Source: Actinomadura graeca (GTDB lineage Bacteria; Actinomycetota; Actinomycetes; Streptosporangiales; Streptosporangiaceae). From it: 64,000 nt of DNA. How positions within the stretch are numbered: the first letter of the stretch is position 1; every line of letters begins with the position of its first letter. A program made the position numbers and the translations under genes. The notes under the pieces are model-generated. The model was not told where the DNA came from. It searched no databases and saw only the letters and a program-made list of their open reading frames with translations. This document shows, piece after piece, positions 17,355-25,489 of this stretch. The stretch covers positions 5,270,001-5,334,000 of the forward strand of contig NZ_CP059572.1 in NCBI RefSeq assembly GCF_019175365.1, read 5' to 3'.

Positions 17355-18887
17355 GTGAGTGACGAGACCAACGAGACCGCCTCCGCGGAGGGCTCCCCCT
17401 CCGGTCCCGGACGGGACGAGCTGCCCGAGCAGATGCGCGTCCGCAGGGAGAAGCTCGACCGCCTCCGCGAGAACGGCATCGACCCGTACCCGGTGAACTT
17501 CCCGCGCACGGCGACCATCGCCGAGGTCCGCGCGAAACACCCGGACCTGGAGCCGGGCACCGAGACGGGCGACAGGGTCGGCGTCACCGGTCGCGTCATG
17601 CTCATCCGCAACACCGGCAAGCTGTGCTTCGCCACCATCCGGGACGGCGGCGGCGAGATCCAGATCATGCTGTCGCTCGCCAACGTCGGCCAGGAGCAGC
17701 TCGACCTCTGGAAGCGCGAGGTGGACCTCGGCGACCACGTCGGCGTCGAAGGCGAGGTCATCACGTCCCGGCGCGGCGAGCTGTCCGTCATGGCGCACCG
17801 CTTCGCGATCACCTCCAAGTGCCTGCGGCCGCTGCCCGACAAGCACGCCGGGCTCACCGACCCCGAGGCGCGGGTGCGGCAGCGGTACGTCGACCTCATC
17901 GTCAACGACGAGGCGCGCAGGATGGCCCGGATCCGCAGCGCCACCGTGCGCGCGGTGCGGGACTTCTGGCACGAGGAGGGGTACCTGGAGGTCGAGACGC
18001 CGATGCTGCAGCCGATCCACGGCGGCGCGGCGGCACGTCCGTTCCAGACCCACATCAACGCCTACGGCATGGACCTCTACCTGCGCATCGCGATCGAGCT
18101 GTACCTCAAGCGGCTCGTCGTCGGCGGCATCGACAAGGTCTTCGAGATCAACCGGAACTTCCGGAACGAGGGCGCGGACTCCACGCACAACCCGGAGTTC
18201 ACGATGCTGGAGGCGTACGGCACCTACCTCGACTACAACGACATGGCCGACCTGACGCAGCGGATGTACCAGAAGGCGGTCGTCGCCGCGCTGGACACCA
18301 CCGTGGTCGTCCACGGCGACGTCGAGGTCGACCTCGGCCTTCCCGACTGGCCGCGCGTCCCCCTGTTCACCCTGGTCTCGGACGCGCTCGGCGAGGAGGT
18401 CACGCCGCACACGCCGATCGAGGCCGTCCGCAAGCTGGCCGACGCCCGCGACGTCTCCTGGGACCCCAAGTGGGGGCAGGGCAAGCTCGTCCAGGAGCTG
18501 TTCGAGGAGCTGGTCGAGCACACGCTCGTCCAGCCGACGTTCGTCATGGACTACCCCGTCGAGACGTCGCCGCTGACCCGCCAGCACCGCGAGGAGCCGC
18601 TGCTCACCGAGAAGTGGGACCTCATCGGCTTCGGAACGGAACTCGGCACCGCCTACTCCGAGTTGGTCGACCCGATCGAGCAGCGCCGCCGGCTCACCGA
18701 GCAGTCGCTGCTCGCGGCGGGCGGCGACGCCGAGGCCATGCAGCTGGACGAGGACTTCCTGCGCGCGCTGGAGTACGCCATGCCGCCCACCGGCGGCGTC
18801 GGCGCCGGCATCGACCGGATGATCATGGCGTTCACCGGCAAGGGCATCCGCGAGACGATCCTGTTCCCGCTGGTGAAGCCGGAGTGA
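17355..18887 (+). CDS. lysS: Lysyl-tRNA synthetase, class II
   Basis: A 510-residue class IIb synthetase. It has an N-terminal OB-fold anticodon-binding domain at about residues 65-165 (GRVMLIRNTGKLCFATIRDG), then the catalytic core with motif 1 around the VRDFWHEEGYLEVETPML segment, motif 2 FRNEGADSTHNPEFT and motif 3 GAGIDRMIM near the C-terminus. The N-terminal extension of about 25 charged residues is normal in actinobacteria. The GTG start at 17355 has only a weak ribosome site, but protein similarity begins soon after it. In many actinobacteria lysS stands between coaX and lsr2-clpC. Here 8.8 kb of other genes separate lysS from lsr2. Confidence 0.95.
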   Translation: MSDETNETASAEGSPSGPGRDELPEQMRVRREKLDRLRENGIDPYPVNFPRTATIAEVRAKHPDLEPGTETGDRVGVTGRVMLIRNTGKLCFATIRDGGGEIQIMLSLANVGQEQLDLWKREVDLGDHVGVEGEVITSRRGELSVMAHRFAITSKCLRPLPDKHAGLTDPEARVRQRYVDLIVNDEARRMARIRSATVRAVRDFWHEEGYLEVETPMLQPIHGGAAARPFQTHINAYGMDLYLRIAIELYLKRLVVGGIDKVFEINRNFRNEGADSTHNPEFTMLEAYGTYLDYNDMADLTQRMYQKAVVAALDTTVVVHGDVEVDLGLPDWPRVPLFTLVSDALGEEVTPHTPIEAVRKLADARDVSWDPKWGQGKLVQELFEELVEHTLVQPTFVMDYPVETSPLTRQHREEPLLTEKWDLIGFGTELGTAYSELVDPIEQRRRLTEQSLLAAGGDAEAMQLDEDFLRALEYAMPPTGGVGAGIDRMIMAFTGKGIRETILFPLVKPE

Positions 18888-18953
18888 CGCGCGTACCTGC
18901 CGAGCGCGGCGAGCGCGGCGAGCGCCTACCGCCCGGTGGGCCGGGGGCGTCCC

Positions 18954-20216
18954 TCAGGACCGGAACGTGACCGGAAGGGACCGCAGGCCCCTCAGGACGA
19001 GGTTCTCGCGGTAGTCGAGCGGCTCGCCGGTGAGGGCCACGTCGCGCTCGAAAAGCTTCCTGAGCGCGATCTGGCCCTCCAGGCGGGCCAAGGGCGCCCC
19101 CAGGCAGTAGTGGATGCCGTGGCCGAACGAGAGATGCCGTGGCGTGTCGCGTCCGCCCGCGTAGCGGAGCAGGTCGAGACGGTCGGGATCCTCGAACGCC
19201 GCCGGGTCGCGGTTGGCGGCGCCCGTCAGCAGCAGGATCAGCCGCCCGCGCTCGATCGGCGTGCCGTCCAGCTCGGTGTCCCGCAGGGCGGCGCGGAGCG
19301 TGAGCTGCACGGGCGGGTCGTAGCGCAGCAGCTCCTCCACGGCCGCCGGGACGGCCTCGGGGCGGGCCCGGAACGCGGCGAGGCACTCCGGGTCGCGCAG
19401 GAGCGCCAGAGCGCCGTTCCCGATCAGGTTGACGGTCGTCTCGTGCCCCGCGACGAGCAGCAGCACGCACGTCGCGACCAGCTCGTCCTCCGACAGGACG
19501 TCGCCGCCCTCCGAGACGCCGACGAGCGCGCCGAGCAGATCGTCCCGCGGCTCGGCGCGCCGCTCCGCCGCCAGCGCCCGCACGTACTCGCCGAACTCCT
19601 CGCGGGCCCGGTCGCGCCGCGCGATCTCCTCGCCGGGCAGCAGGAAGTCGGGATCCAGACCGCGGGCGAGGCTGTCGGACCAGCCCTTGATCAGCCCGCG
19701 GTCGGACGCCGGGACGCCGAGCATCTCGCTGATCACGATGATCGGCAGCGGGTACGCGAGCGCCGCGATCAGGTCGACCGTCCCCGGCGCCCTTCCCGCG
19801 CCGGTCGCGCGGCTCTCGGCGGACGGGTCCGACGCGGCGTCCAGCAGCCCGTCGACCAGCGCCTCGATCCGCGGGCGCAGCCGCTCGACGAGCCGGGGGG
19901 TGAACGCCTTGCTCACGAGCCCGCGCAGCCGCGTGTGGCCGGGCGGGTCCATGAGCAGGAACGAGCGTTGACGCGGGGGGATCTCGCGCCACAGGCCGCC
20001 GTTCTCCGGCCGGTGCCCGAAGTCCGCCCCGCGCAGGACCCGCTCGCACAGCTCGTAGGAGGCGGTCACCCACAGGCCCACCGAGGTCCGCTGGAGGCGG
20101 CCGCCGGCCGCCAGTGCCCGGTAGCGCGGATAGGGGTCGGCCCGGAAGGCCGGATCGGACGGGTCGAACCCGAGTACCGCCGCCGCCTCGACCGCCGGTT
20201 CCGTCGCTTCCTCCAT
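18954..20216 (-). CDS. Cytochrome P450
   Basis: A second soluble P450, about 420 residues. It has the haem loop FGHGIHYCLGAPLARLEG (cysteine at about residue 371), ExxR in EELLRYDPP and a canonical I-helix motif AGHETTVN, so unlike the P450 at 2728 it keeps the threonine at the usual place. The start is uncertain: ATG 20216, ATG 20231 and GTG 20243 are in frame. I favour 20216 because a TTGACA box at 20251-20246 with a CACTAG-like -10 would start the message close to it. It lies 58 bases downstream of a LacI-type regulator on the same strand and may be controlled by it. Its 3' end converges on lysS. Confidence 0.9.
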   Translation of the reverse strand: MEEATEPAVEAAAVLGFDPSDPAFRADPYPRYRALAAGGRLQRTSVGLWVTASYELCERVLRGADFGHRPENGGLWREIPPRQRSFLLMDPPGHTRLRGLVSKAFTPRLVERLRPRIEALVDGLLDAASDPSAESRATGAGRAPGTVDLIAALAYPLPIIVISEMLGVPASDRGLIKGWSDSLARGLDPDFLLPGEEIARRDRAREEFGEYVRALAAERRAEPRDDLLGALVGVSEGGDVLSEDELVATCVLLLVAGHETTVNLIGNGALALLRDPECLAAFRARPEAVPAAVEELLRYDPPVQLTLRAALRDTELDGTPIERGRLILLLTGAANRDPAAFEDPDRLDLLRYAGGRDTPRHLSFGHGIHYCLGAPLARLEGQIALRKLFERDVALTGEPLDYRENLVLRGLRSLPVTFRS

Positions 20217-20301
20217 GGCCCTAGTGACCATGGTCCCGGACACCCTGTCAACCGCCGCTCCGCCATCCGGTCCCTCTAGGAGGGGGGTTCCGGTCAGGCG
20301 G

Positions 20302-21348
20302 TCAGGCGGACTCGCGGATCACCAGCTCCGGGGTGAGGACCACCTGGCGGTGCTGGTGCGACTTGCCCTCCCGGATCTCGGCCATGGCGAGCTCGGCGGC
20401 CTCCTCGCCCAGCTCACGTCGCGGCTGCCGGACGGTCGTGAGGGGCACGGCGGCGCTCGCGGCCAGCTCGATGTCGTCGTAGCCGATGACGGCGATGTCC
20501 TGCGGGACCCGCACGCCGAGCCGCGTCAGCTCGTTGATCACCCCGATGGCCAGCAGGTCGTTCGCGCAGAAGACACCGTCCGGCAGCGGGGACATCGCCA
20601 TGATCCGCTGCGCCGCGAGCTGTCCCTCGGCCGGGCTCAGCGCGTCCTGAACGAGGGTGTTCGGCTTTCCGAAACCCGCCTCGACGAGTGTGCGCGCGGC
20701 GCCGTCGCGGCGCTCGACGCAGGACCGCGGCTCGGGCGCGCCGGTCACGAACGCCACCTGCTCGCGGCCGAGGCCGAGCAGGTGCGCGGCGGCGATCTCC
20801 CCTCCGGCGACATGGTCGACCTGCGCCGAGCACGCGTCCTGACCGCCCCGGTCGATGAGCACGACGCTGAGCCCGGCGGCGCGGAGCCGGGCGATGTCGC
20901 CGGAGTCCAGCCCGACGGGGATGATGAGCACCCCGGCGGCGCGCTGGTCCTCCAGCAGTTCCAGCGACCGGCGCTCCTTGGACGGGGAGTGGTCGCTGGA
21001 GAGCCAGAGCGCGTCGTGACCCGCCGCGTTGAGCGCCTGCTCCGCGCCGCGCACCACGTCGGTCGCATACGGGTTGGTGAGGTCCTCGACGACCACGCCG
21101 AAGGCGCGGCGCGGCTCGTCGCCGAACTCGCCCGCGGTGCGCTCGGGGCGCCGGCGGAGACGCCGGGCGGACTCGTTCCGGACGAATCCGAGCTCCTCGA
21201 TCGCCGCGCGGACGCGGTCACGGGTAGCTTCGGCCACGAGATCTGGCCGGTTTAGGACATTCGAAACGGTCCCAACTGATACTCCCGCACGTCGTGCGAC
21301 CTCACGAATACTGGTCTGTGGCAACTCGCTCCTCGTCCGCCCCGACAT
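20302..21348 (-). CDS. LacI-family transcriptional regulator
   Basis: A 348-residue regulator. The N-terminal helix-turn-helix and hinge helix read SIREVARRAGVSVGTVSNVL then RPDLVAEATRDRVRAAIEEL and GFVRNESARRLRR; the rest is a periplasmic-binding-protein-like effector domain including GVLIIPVG, FCANDLLAIGVI and VIGYDDIELA. The ATG at 21348 is used here. A TTG at 21324 has a better ribosome site (GAGGAG four bases upstream) and may be the true start. A TGAAACGATTCA operator-like site lies 144 bases upstream. The downstream P450 gene and this gene itself are the likely targets; the effector is probably a sugar or nucleoside-like ligand, unknown. Confidence 0.88.
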   Translation of the reverse strand: MSGRTRSELPQTSIREVARRAGVSVGTVSNVLNRPDLVAEATRDRVRAAIEELGFVRNESARRLRRRPERTAGEFGDEPRRAFGVVVEDLTNPYATDVVRGAEQALNAAGHDALWLSSDHSPSKERRSLELLEDQRAAGVLIIPVGLDSGDIARLRAAGLSVVLIDRGGQDACSAQVDHVAGGEIAAAHLLGLGREQVAFVTGAPEPRSCVERRDGAARTLVEAGFGKPNTLVQDALSPAEGQLAAQRIMAMSPLPDGVFCANDLLAIGVINELTRLGVRVPQDIAVIGYDDIELAASAAVPLTTVRQPRRELGEEAAELAMAEIREGKSHQHRQVVLTPELVIRESA

Positions 21349-21449
21349 CTGTTTTCGCAGGTAGTGGAGTTTTCCTCGGTCGACCTCCGCTCCTTCGGTC
21401 ACGCAAGGCGACCAAACGAACACAGATAGCATTTAACCAACGCTTGACG

Positions 21450-21503
21450 GGCCGGATCCGGCCGCCTAGCGTTCCGAGCCGAAGCGTAGCTTGAAACGAT
21501 TCA
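21450..21503. promoter_or_regulatory. LacI-type operator candidate and adjacent palindrome
   Basis: TGAAACGATTCA at 21492-21503 is palindromic in 10 of 12 positions around a central CG, as is typical of LacI/CcpA-family operators. A perfect 14-bp palindrome GGCCGGATCCGGCC lies at 21450-21463. Both are upstream of the LacI gene. The rest of the 539-base gap 21349-21887 shows no gene, only the ribosome site of the LuxR-type gene at its right end. Confidence 0.5.
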
Positions 21504-21887
21504 CGATCTTCGTCCGCGGCGAGATTTCGTGGGTCCACCCGAGAAGGGACGGTTCGGATGGCTGGCGATCATGATCCGTCCCCGGCAAGACGCACACCAA
21601 ACGGCGGGGCCTCCCCACACCCTCGTGGGCTGGCCCGGACCTGGGAGCGCGTCTTCGTCCGGATGGCCAACGAGTGAATCGTCACCCGGAGTTCCCCCGC
21701 TCGACCCCGCAATCGGCCCATCGGCCACCTCCGGCCAAGCCCGCTCGACAGAAAAGGAACCCGATGATCTAAGTCCGGAAGGCTCCGGACCCGGCAACCC
21801 AACGCGTACAGATCGAGGCCCAACCCGTGCCTGTGCAGCGGACGGCTGCATCCCCGCGGTCATCAACCACGGACGAGGGAGGACGGA

Positions 21888-22118
21888 GTGGAACAGGCCA
21901 CACTGCTGCGACGTGGCACCGACGATCTGCGGCTGAGCGAAGAGGAGATTCGGCTGCTCGCCCAGATCGCCAGTGGTGTCACCGCCGATGTGGCGGCACG
22001 CAAGCTTGAACTGAGCGCAAGGACCTTGCGCCGCCGGTTGCGGACGATCTGCGACCGGCTGGAGGTCAACACCCCTATCGAGGCCGTGGTGTGGGCGGCC
22101 CGAAGGCAGCTCATCTAG
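21888..22118 (+). CDS. Small stand-alone LuxR-type HTH protein
   Basis: A 76-residue protein consisting of little more than a GerE/LuxR helix-turn-helix: LRLSEEEIRLLAQIASGVTA then DVAARKLELSARTLRRRLRT, followed by ICDRLEVNTPIEAVVWAARR. There is no receiver or ligand domain, so it resembles the small LuxR-type regulators that are common in streptomycetes and relatives. The GTG at 21888 follows a strong GAGGGAGGAC ribosome site. It is monocistronic, with a hairpin terminator after it. Target and signal are unknown. Confidence 0.8.
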   Translation: MEQATLLRRGTDDLRLSEEEIRLLAQIASGVTADVAARKLELSARTLRRRLRTICDRLEVNTPIEAVVWAARRQLI

Positions 22119-22134
22119 CACGCGTGCACGAAAG

Positions 22135-22157
22135 CGCCCGCCAGGGGACGGCGGGCG
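22135..22157 (+). terminator. Hairpin after the LuxR-type gene
   Basis: CGCCCGCC at 22135-22142 pairs with GGCGGGCG at 22150-22157 around a seven-base loop, 17 bases after the stop codon. Confidence 0.65.
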
Positions 22158-22429
22158 TCACCAAGGAGGACCCCCAAGGCCGCCAAGACCCGCGAACTCC
22201 GTCCGACCCCGCAGCGGCGGCGCCGGCGCTCTGACAGGTAGGTCCCTGCAGGAGGCGTCGCCGCGGACGTTGTTCCGTGCATCACCGTTTCACTGCACCA
22301 CTTCCGCGCATCGCTGTTCTCGGTCAGCACTGCCGAGCAGCACCGTTTCAAGATCGTAGTTGTAGAGCGTGACCCGTTGCGGCGGTTCGGGCCCGGACCA
22401 TGCCCGCCGCCCATACGGCAGCAAGTTCC

Positions 22430-22476
22430 GCACGACCGAGCACTCATGCACGACCGAGCACTCATGCACGACCCGA
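22430..22476. repeat. 18-bp tandem repeat
   Basis: GCACGACCGAGCACTCAT occurs at 22430-22447 and 22448-22465, followed by a partial third copy. It lies in the 488-base gap 22119-22606, which also has short GCGGGTTGC repeats near 22575-22605 and otherwise shows no gene. Confidence 0.7.
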
Positions 22477-22606
22477 GTTCCTCCGTACGGCGGACTCGTC
22501 TTCGCAGCAGGCTGCCTCTGCATGGGCGCGCACCCATGCACGCACACATCTGTTCGTGTGTTCCGCGCAGCTCGCGGGTTGCGGATCGCGGGTTGCCGGG
22601 TTGCGG

Positions 22607-23635
22607 TCAGGCGACCCGGACTCCGCCGGCGAAGGGGCGTCCGGCGATGGGGGCGATCTTCACGACGTCGCCGGTGTGCGGGGCGTGGATCATCTTGCCG
22701 CCGCCCACGTACATCCCCATGTGGTGCAGATCGGAGTGGAAGAACACGAGGTCGCCCGGCTGGAGCTGGCTCTCGGGGACGTGCGTGCCTGCGTTGTACT
22801 GGCTGCCGGTGTAGTGCGGCAGGTTGATCCCGACCTGCTTGTAGGCCCACATCGTCAGGCCGGAGCAGTCGAACGTGGTCGGGCCGGCGGCGCCCCACAC
22901 GTAAGGACGTCCGATCTTGGTCATCGCGTACCGCAGCGCCTGCGCGCCCTTGCCGGTGCCGATGACGGGGAGCTTGGCGAGCTGCGTGGGATCCCTCTTG
23001 ACGAGCTTGCCGCGGACCTTCTCGTAGGTCTGCGTGACCTTCTTGCGCTGGGAGTCGAGATCCGCGCGGAGCTGGGACACCTGGCTCGCGCGCGCTTCGG
23101 CCGCCTTGCGCGCGCGCTGGGCGGCCTGCATGGCCTGCATCAGTCCGAGGACCTTCGAGCTGTCGCGCGTGGCGAAGTAGTTGAGCGTGGCGGCCTGGTC
23201 GAGGACGGCCTGCGGGTCCTGCGCGGCGACGAACGTGATCGTCGGGTCGGAGCCGCCTTGCATGTAGCTGGTGGCGGCGAGCGCGCCGACCTTCTCGCGG
23301 ATGCCCTTGAGGGACTCCTCCTGCCGCCTGGCGTTGTCGGCGGCGACCTTCGCGGCCCGCTGCGACTGCTGGAGCTTGACCTTCAGGCCGTTGTACCGCT
23401 CGGTCATCTGCTCCAGCTGGTCGGCGAGCTTCAGCGCCTGGGACCTGAGCTCCTTCGTCGAGGGCTCGGGGTCGGCGTGCGCGGCCGCGACCGTGTGCGG
23501 GGCCATAGCGTGCGGTGCGACGGAGACGACGGCGAGCGCCCCCGTGACGGCGATCGACCGTCCCCGGAGACGTGCTGCGCGTCCCACCCGCGGACGTGCC
23601 GAGCGTGAAAAGGATGCAGGCCGCGACGGCTCCAC
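22607..23635 (-). CDS. Secreted NlpC/P60 peptidoglycan endopeptidase
   Basis: A 342-residue RipA-like cell-wall hydrolase. It has a twin-basic N-terminus and hydrophobic signal segment ending near HADPEP, then a long coiled coil (about residues 60-220) rich in Lys, Arg, Gln and Ala, and a C-terminal NlpC/P60 domain with catalytic cysteine at about residue 257 in TTFDCSGLTMW, histidine in HHMGMYVGGG and the third catalytic histidine in MIHAPHTGD. Such enzymes cut between D-Glu and the diamino acid of the stem peptide; the coiled coil keeps them autoinhibited or bound to partners. The GTG start follows GGAGAGGAG. A c-di-AMP riboswitch occupies the leader, tying expression to DisA signalling. 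Confidence 0.92.
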   Translation of the reverse strand: MEPSRPASFSRSARPRVGRAARLRGRSIAVTGALAVVSVAPHAMAPHTVAAAHADPEPSTKELRSQALKLADQLEQMTERYNGLKVKLQQSQRAAKVAADNARRQEESLKGIREKVGALAATSYMQGGSDPTITFVAAQDPQAVLDQAATLNYFATRDSSKVLGLMQAMQAAQRARKAAEARASQVSQLRADLDSQRKKVTQTYEKVRGKLVKRDPTQLAKLPVIGTGKGAQALRYAMTKIGRPYVWGAAGPTTFDCSGLTMWAYKQVGINLPHYTGSQYNAGTHVPESQLQPGDLVFFHSDLHHMGMYVGGGKMIHAPHTGDVVKIAPIAGRPFAGGVRVA

Positions 23636-23651
23636 CGGTTCTCCTCTCCTC

Positions 23652-23875
23652 GTCCGCCTACCGGGTTAGCTGACGGGTTCGGGCCGGAGCAGCCCGTCCG
23701 CGGGCACGCGCGGTCAGCCGCGCGCGGATGCGGATTCACCCCTTCCGGTGCCGGCCCCAGGACGGTTCCCGGGGCGCTCCGGGAGTGGGGTCCCCGGCTC
23801 CTCGTGGCCACTGGTTGCGGCCCGGGGACTCGGCGGTCCGGCCTCCGCAATGCGGCAGGCCGACATCAGCGCAGG
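23652..23875 (-). ncRNA. c-di-AMP (ydaO/yuaA) riboswitch
   Basis: On the minus strand the leader of the NlpC/P60 gene carries the hallmark segments of the ydaO class: GAGCCGGGGACCC, then GGGGTGAATCCG, and near the 3' end CCGAACCCGTCAGCT followed directly by AACCCGGTAGGCG. These match the conserved core, and in actinobacteria this riboswitch is known upstream of cell-wall hydrolase genes, where c-di-AMP binding lowers expression. The 3' boundary is set by the conserved GGTAGGCG; the 5' boundary near 23875 is approximate. DisA, which makes the ligand, is encoded at 38722-39804. Confidence 0.88.
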
Positions 23876-23904
23876 ACACTAACGGACGCGCGATTGGATG
23901 CCAA
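23876..23904 (-). promoter_or_regulatory. Promoter of the riboswitch transcript
   Basis: On the minus strand TTGGCA (23904-23899), a 17-base spacer and TAGTGT (23881-23876) form a good housekeeping-type promoter that would start transcription just before the riboswitch. Confidence 0.6.
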
Positions 23905-24111
23905 CCAGAACATGCGAATTCCCTGGTCGTGGCGTAGTTTCTCCGTCGGCTGCCGGTCCCCGCGCACGTCGGCGGTGTGCTTCAGATCACTATCCGTCGC
24001 CGTTGTCCGTGAGGACTAGTTGTTTTTGGCTAGTCACTCGCGGTCGTCACCTCGGGTGGGGGCGGGGCCGACAACAAGTGAACGTCGGTCGTTCGATAGT
24101 GTCGCCTGTTT

Positions 24112-24642
24112 GTGGAAGTCGTGATCCGGCGTGCTCGTACCGCCGACGTGCAGGAGATCCGCAGGCTGGTCGACCTGTACGCCGCGTCGGGACGGCGCCT
24201 GCTCAAGAAGTCCACCGTCAAGCTGTACGAGGACGTGCAGGAGTTCTGGGTCGCCGAGGACATCCAGGGCGGGGCGTCCGGGGAGCCGGGGACGCTCGTC
24301 GGCTGCGGTGCCCTGCATGTGATGTGGGAGGACCTGGCCGAGGTCCGCTCCGTCGCCGTGGCCAGGGGATGCGGGGGACGTGGCATCGGGCATCGGATCG
24401 TCACGCGGCTTCTGGAAACGGCTCGGGAACTGGGCGTGCGGAGGGTGTTCTGCCTTACCTTCGAAGTGGAGTTCTTCGCGCGCCACGGCTTCCAGCCGAT
24501 CCTCGGTACTCCGGTGGCGCCAGAGGTGTACGAGGAACTTCTCCGCTCGTACGACGAGGGCGTGGCAGAGTTCCTCGACCTCGACCGGGTCAAGCCGAAT
24601 ACGTTGGGCAACACCCGGATGTTGCTTCGCCTGGAGGACTGA
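24112..24642 (+). CDS. argA: Amino-acid N-acetyltransferase (ArgA-type, short form)
   Basis: A 176-residue GNAT acetyltransferase closely resembling the short N-acetylglutamate synthase of M. tuberculosis (Rv2747). Shared features are VQEIRRLVDLYAASGR at the N-terminus, EFWVAED, GCGALHVMWEDLAEVRSVAV, the acetyl-CoA loop GCGGRGIGHRIV (Q/R-x-x-G-x-G/A motif), RVFCLTFEVEFFARHGF and the C-terminal AEFLDLDRVKPNTLGNTRML. It makes N-acetylglutamate for arginine synthesis. The GTG at 24112 lacks a ribosome site; a TAGTGT box eleven bases upstream fits a leaderless or nearly leaderless message. The RDD gene follows after six bases and may be co-transcribed. Confidence 0.85.
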   Translation: MEVVIRRARTADVQEIRRLVDLYAASGRRLLKKSTVKLYEDVQEFWVAEDIQGGASGEPGTLVGCGALHVMWEDLAEVRSVAVARGCGGRGIGHRIVTRLLETARELGVRRVFCLTFEVEFFARHGFQPILGTPVAPEVYEELLRSYDEGVAEFLDLDRVKPNTLGNTRMLLRLED

Positions 24643-24648
24643 CCCCCG

Positions 24649-25482
24649 ATGAGTGATTCCCACGACCGCGGACGGCCCTACCAGCCGCCACAGGGACAGG
24701 GTTCGTACGGACCGCCGCCTCCGTACCAAAATCCTCCACAGCGCCAGCAGCCGCAGGAGCAACGGCAGCAAGCCCGGCAGCAGCAGTGGCAGCAGCAGCC
24801 CCAGCAACAGCAGTGGCAACAGGACCAATGGCAACAGCAGTCGTACGAGCAGCAGTCGTACCAACGCCACGAACCGTCCTATGACGAGTACGGCGACTCC
24901 GGGAACGCCGCGGATCTGCCGCTGGCGCCCATCCACCGTCGCGCCGGGGCGCGCATCATCGACAACGCCCTTGTCGCGGTCTTCGGTTTCGCGCTCGTCC
25001 TCCCCGTCACGGTCGGCGCGTTCGGCCTCGGCAAGGCCGGCAGCAAGGCGGAGGACGAGGGGGGCATCTGGAACTGGCCCATCATCTTCACCCTGTTCTT
25101 CGTCCTGTCGGTGCTGCCGTTCATCTACGAGGCCGTCCAGCTGTCGATGTGGGGACGGACGCTAGGCAAGCGCGTGCTCGGCCTTGGCGTCGTCCAGGTG
25201 CGCCCGGCGGGCGCGGCGGTGACGACCACGCAGGCGGTGTGGCGCGCGGCCGTCACCCACGTCGCGTACCAGATCGGTGTGTTCTTCTTCCTCGTCCTCG
25301 CCGTGATGGTGTGGAGCTACGCCGCGTACGGAATGCTGCTCGTCTGGGCGGGCGGGCTGATGGCGTACCTGTGGGCGATCTGGGACCAGCCCTTGCACCA
25401 GGCCCTCCACGACCGCTTCTCGGGGACGATCGTCATCGACGAGCGGGTGGACGACTCCGAGTACAACGAGTACGCGGAGTAG
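24649..25482 (+). CDS. RDD-family membrane protein with Gln-rich N-terminus
   Basis: A 277-residue protein. The first 80 residues are a low-complexity, disordered tail dominated by glutamine, proline and tyrosine. The RDD domain follows, starting at about residue 95 with HRRAGARIIDNALVAVFGFAL (the R...D signature), with about four transmembrane segments, the EAVQLSMWGRTLGKRVLGL motif and a C-terminal HQALHDRFSGTIVI. RDD proteins are poorly understood; some act as Na+ or Li+/H+ antiporters. The CAG/CAA-rich tail is unlike its neighbours in codon content. It sits six bases after the ArgA gene and is followed by a second RDD gene. Confidence 0.85.
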   Translation: MSDSHDRGRPYQPPQGQGSYGPPPPYQNPPQRQQPQEQRQQARQQQWQQQPQQQQWQQDQWQQQSYEQQSYQRHEPSYDEYGDSGNAADLPLAPIHRRAGARIIDNALVAVFGFALVLPVTVGAFGLGKAGSKAEDEGGIWNWPIIFTLFFVLSVLPFIYEAVQLSMWGRTLGKRVLGLGVVQVRPAGAAVTTTQAVWRAAVTHVAYQIGVFFFLVLAVMVWSYAAYGMLLVWAGGLMAYLWAIWDQPLHQALHDRFSGTIVIDERVDDSEYNEYAE

Positions 25483-25489
25483 AGCTGCG

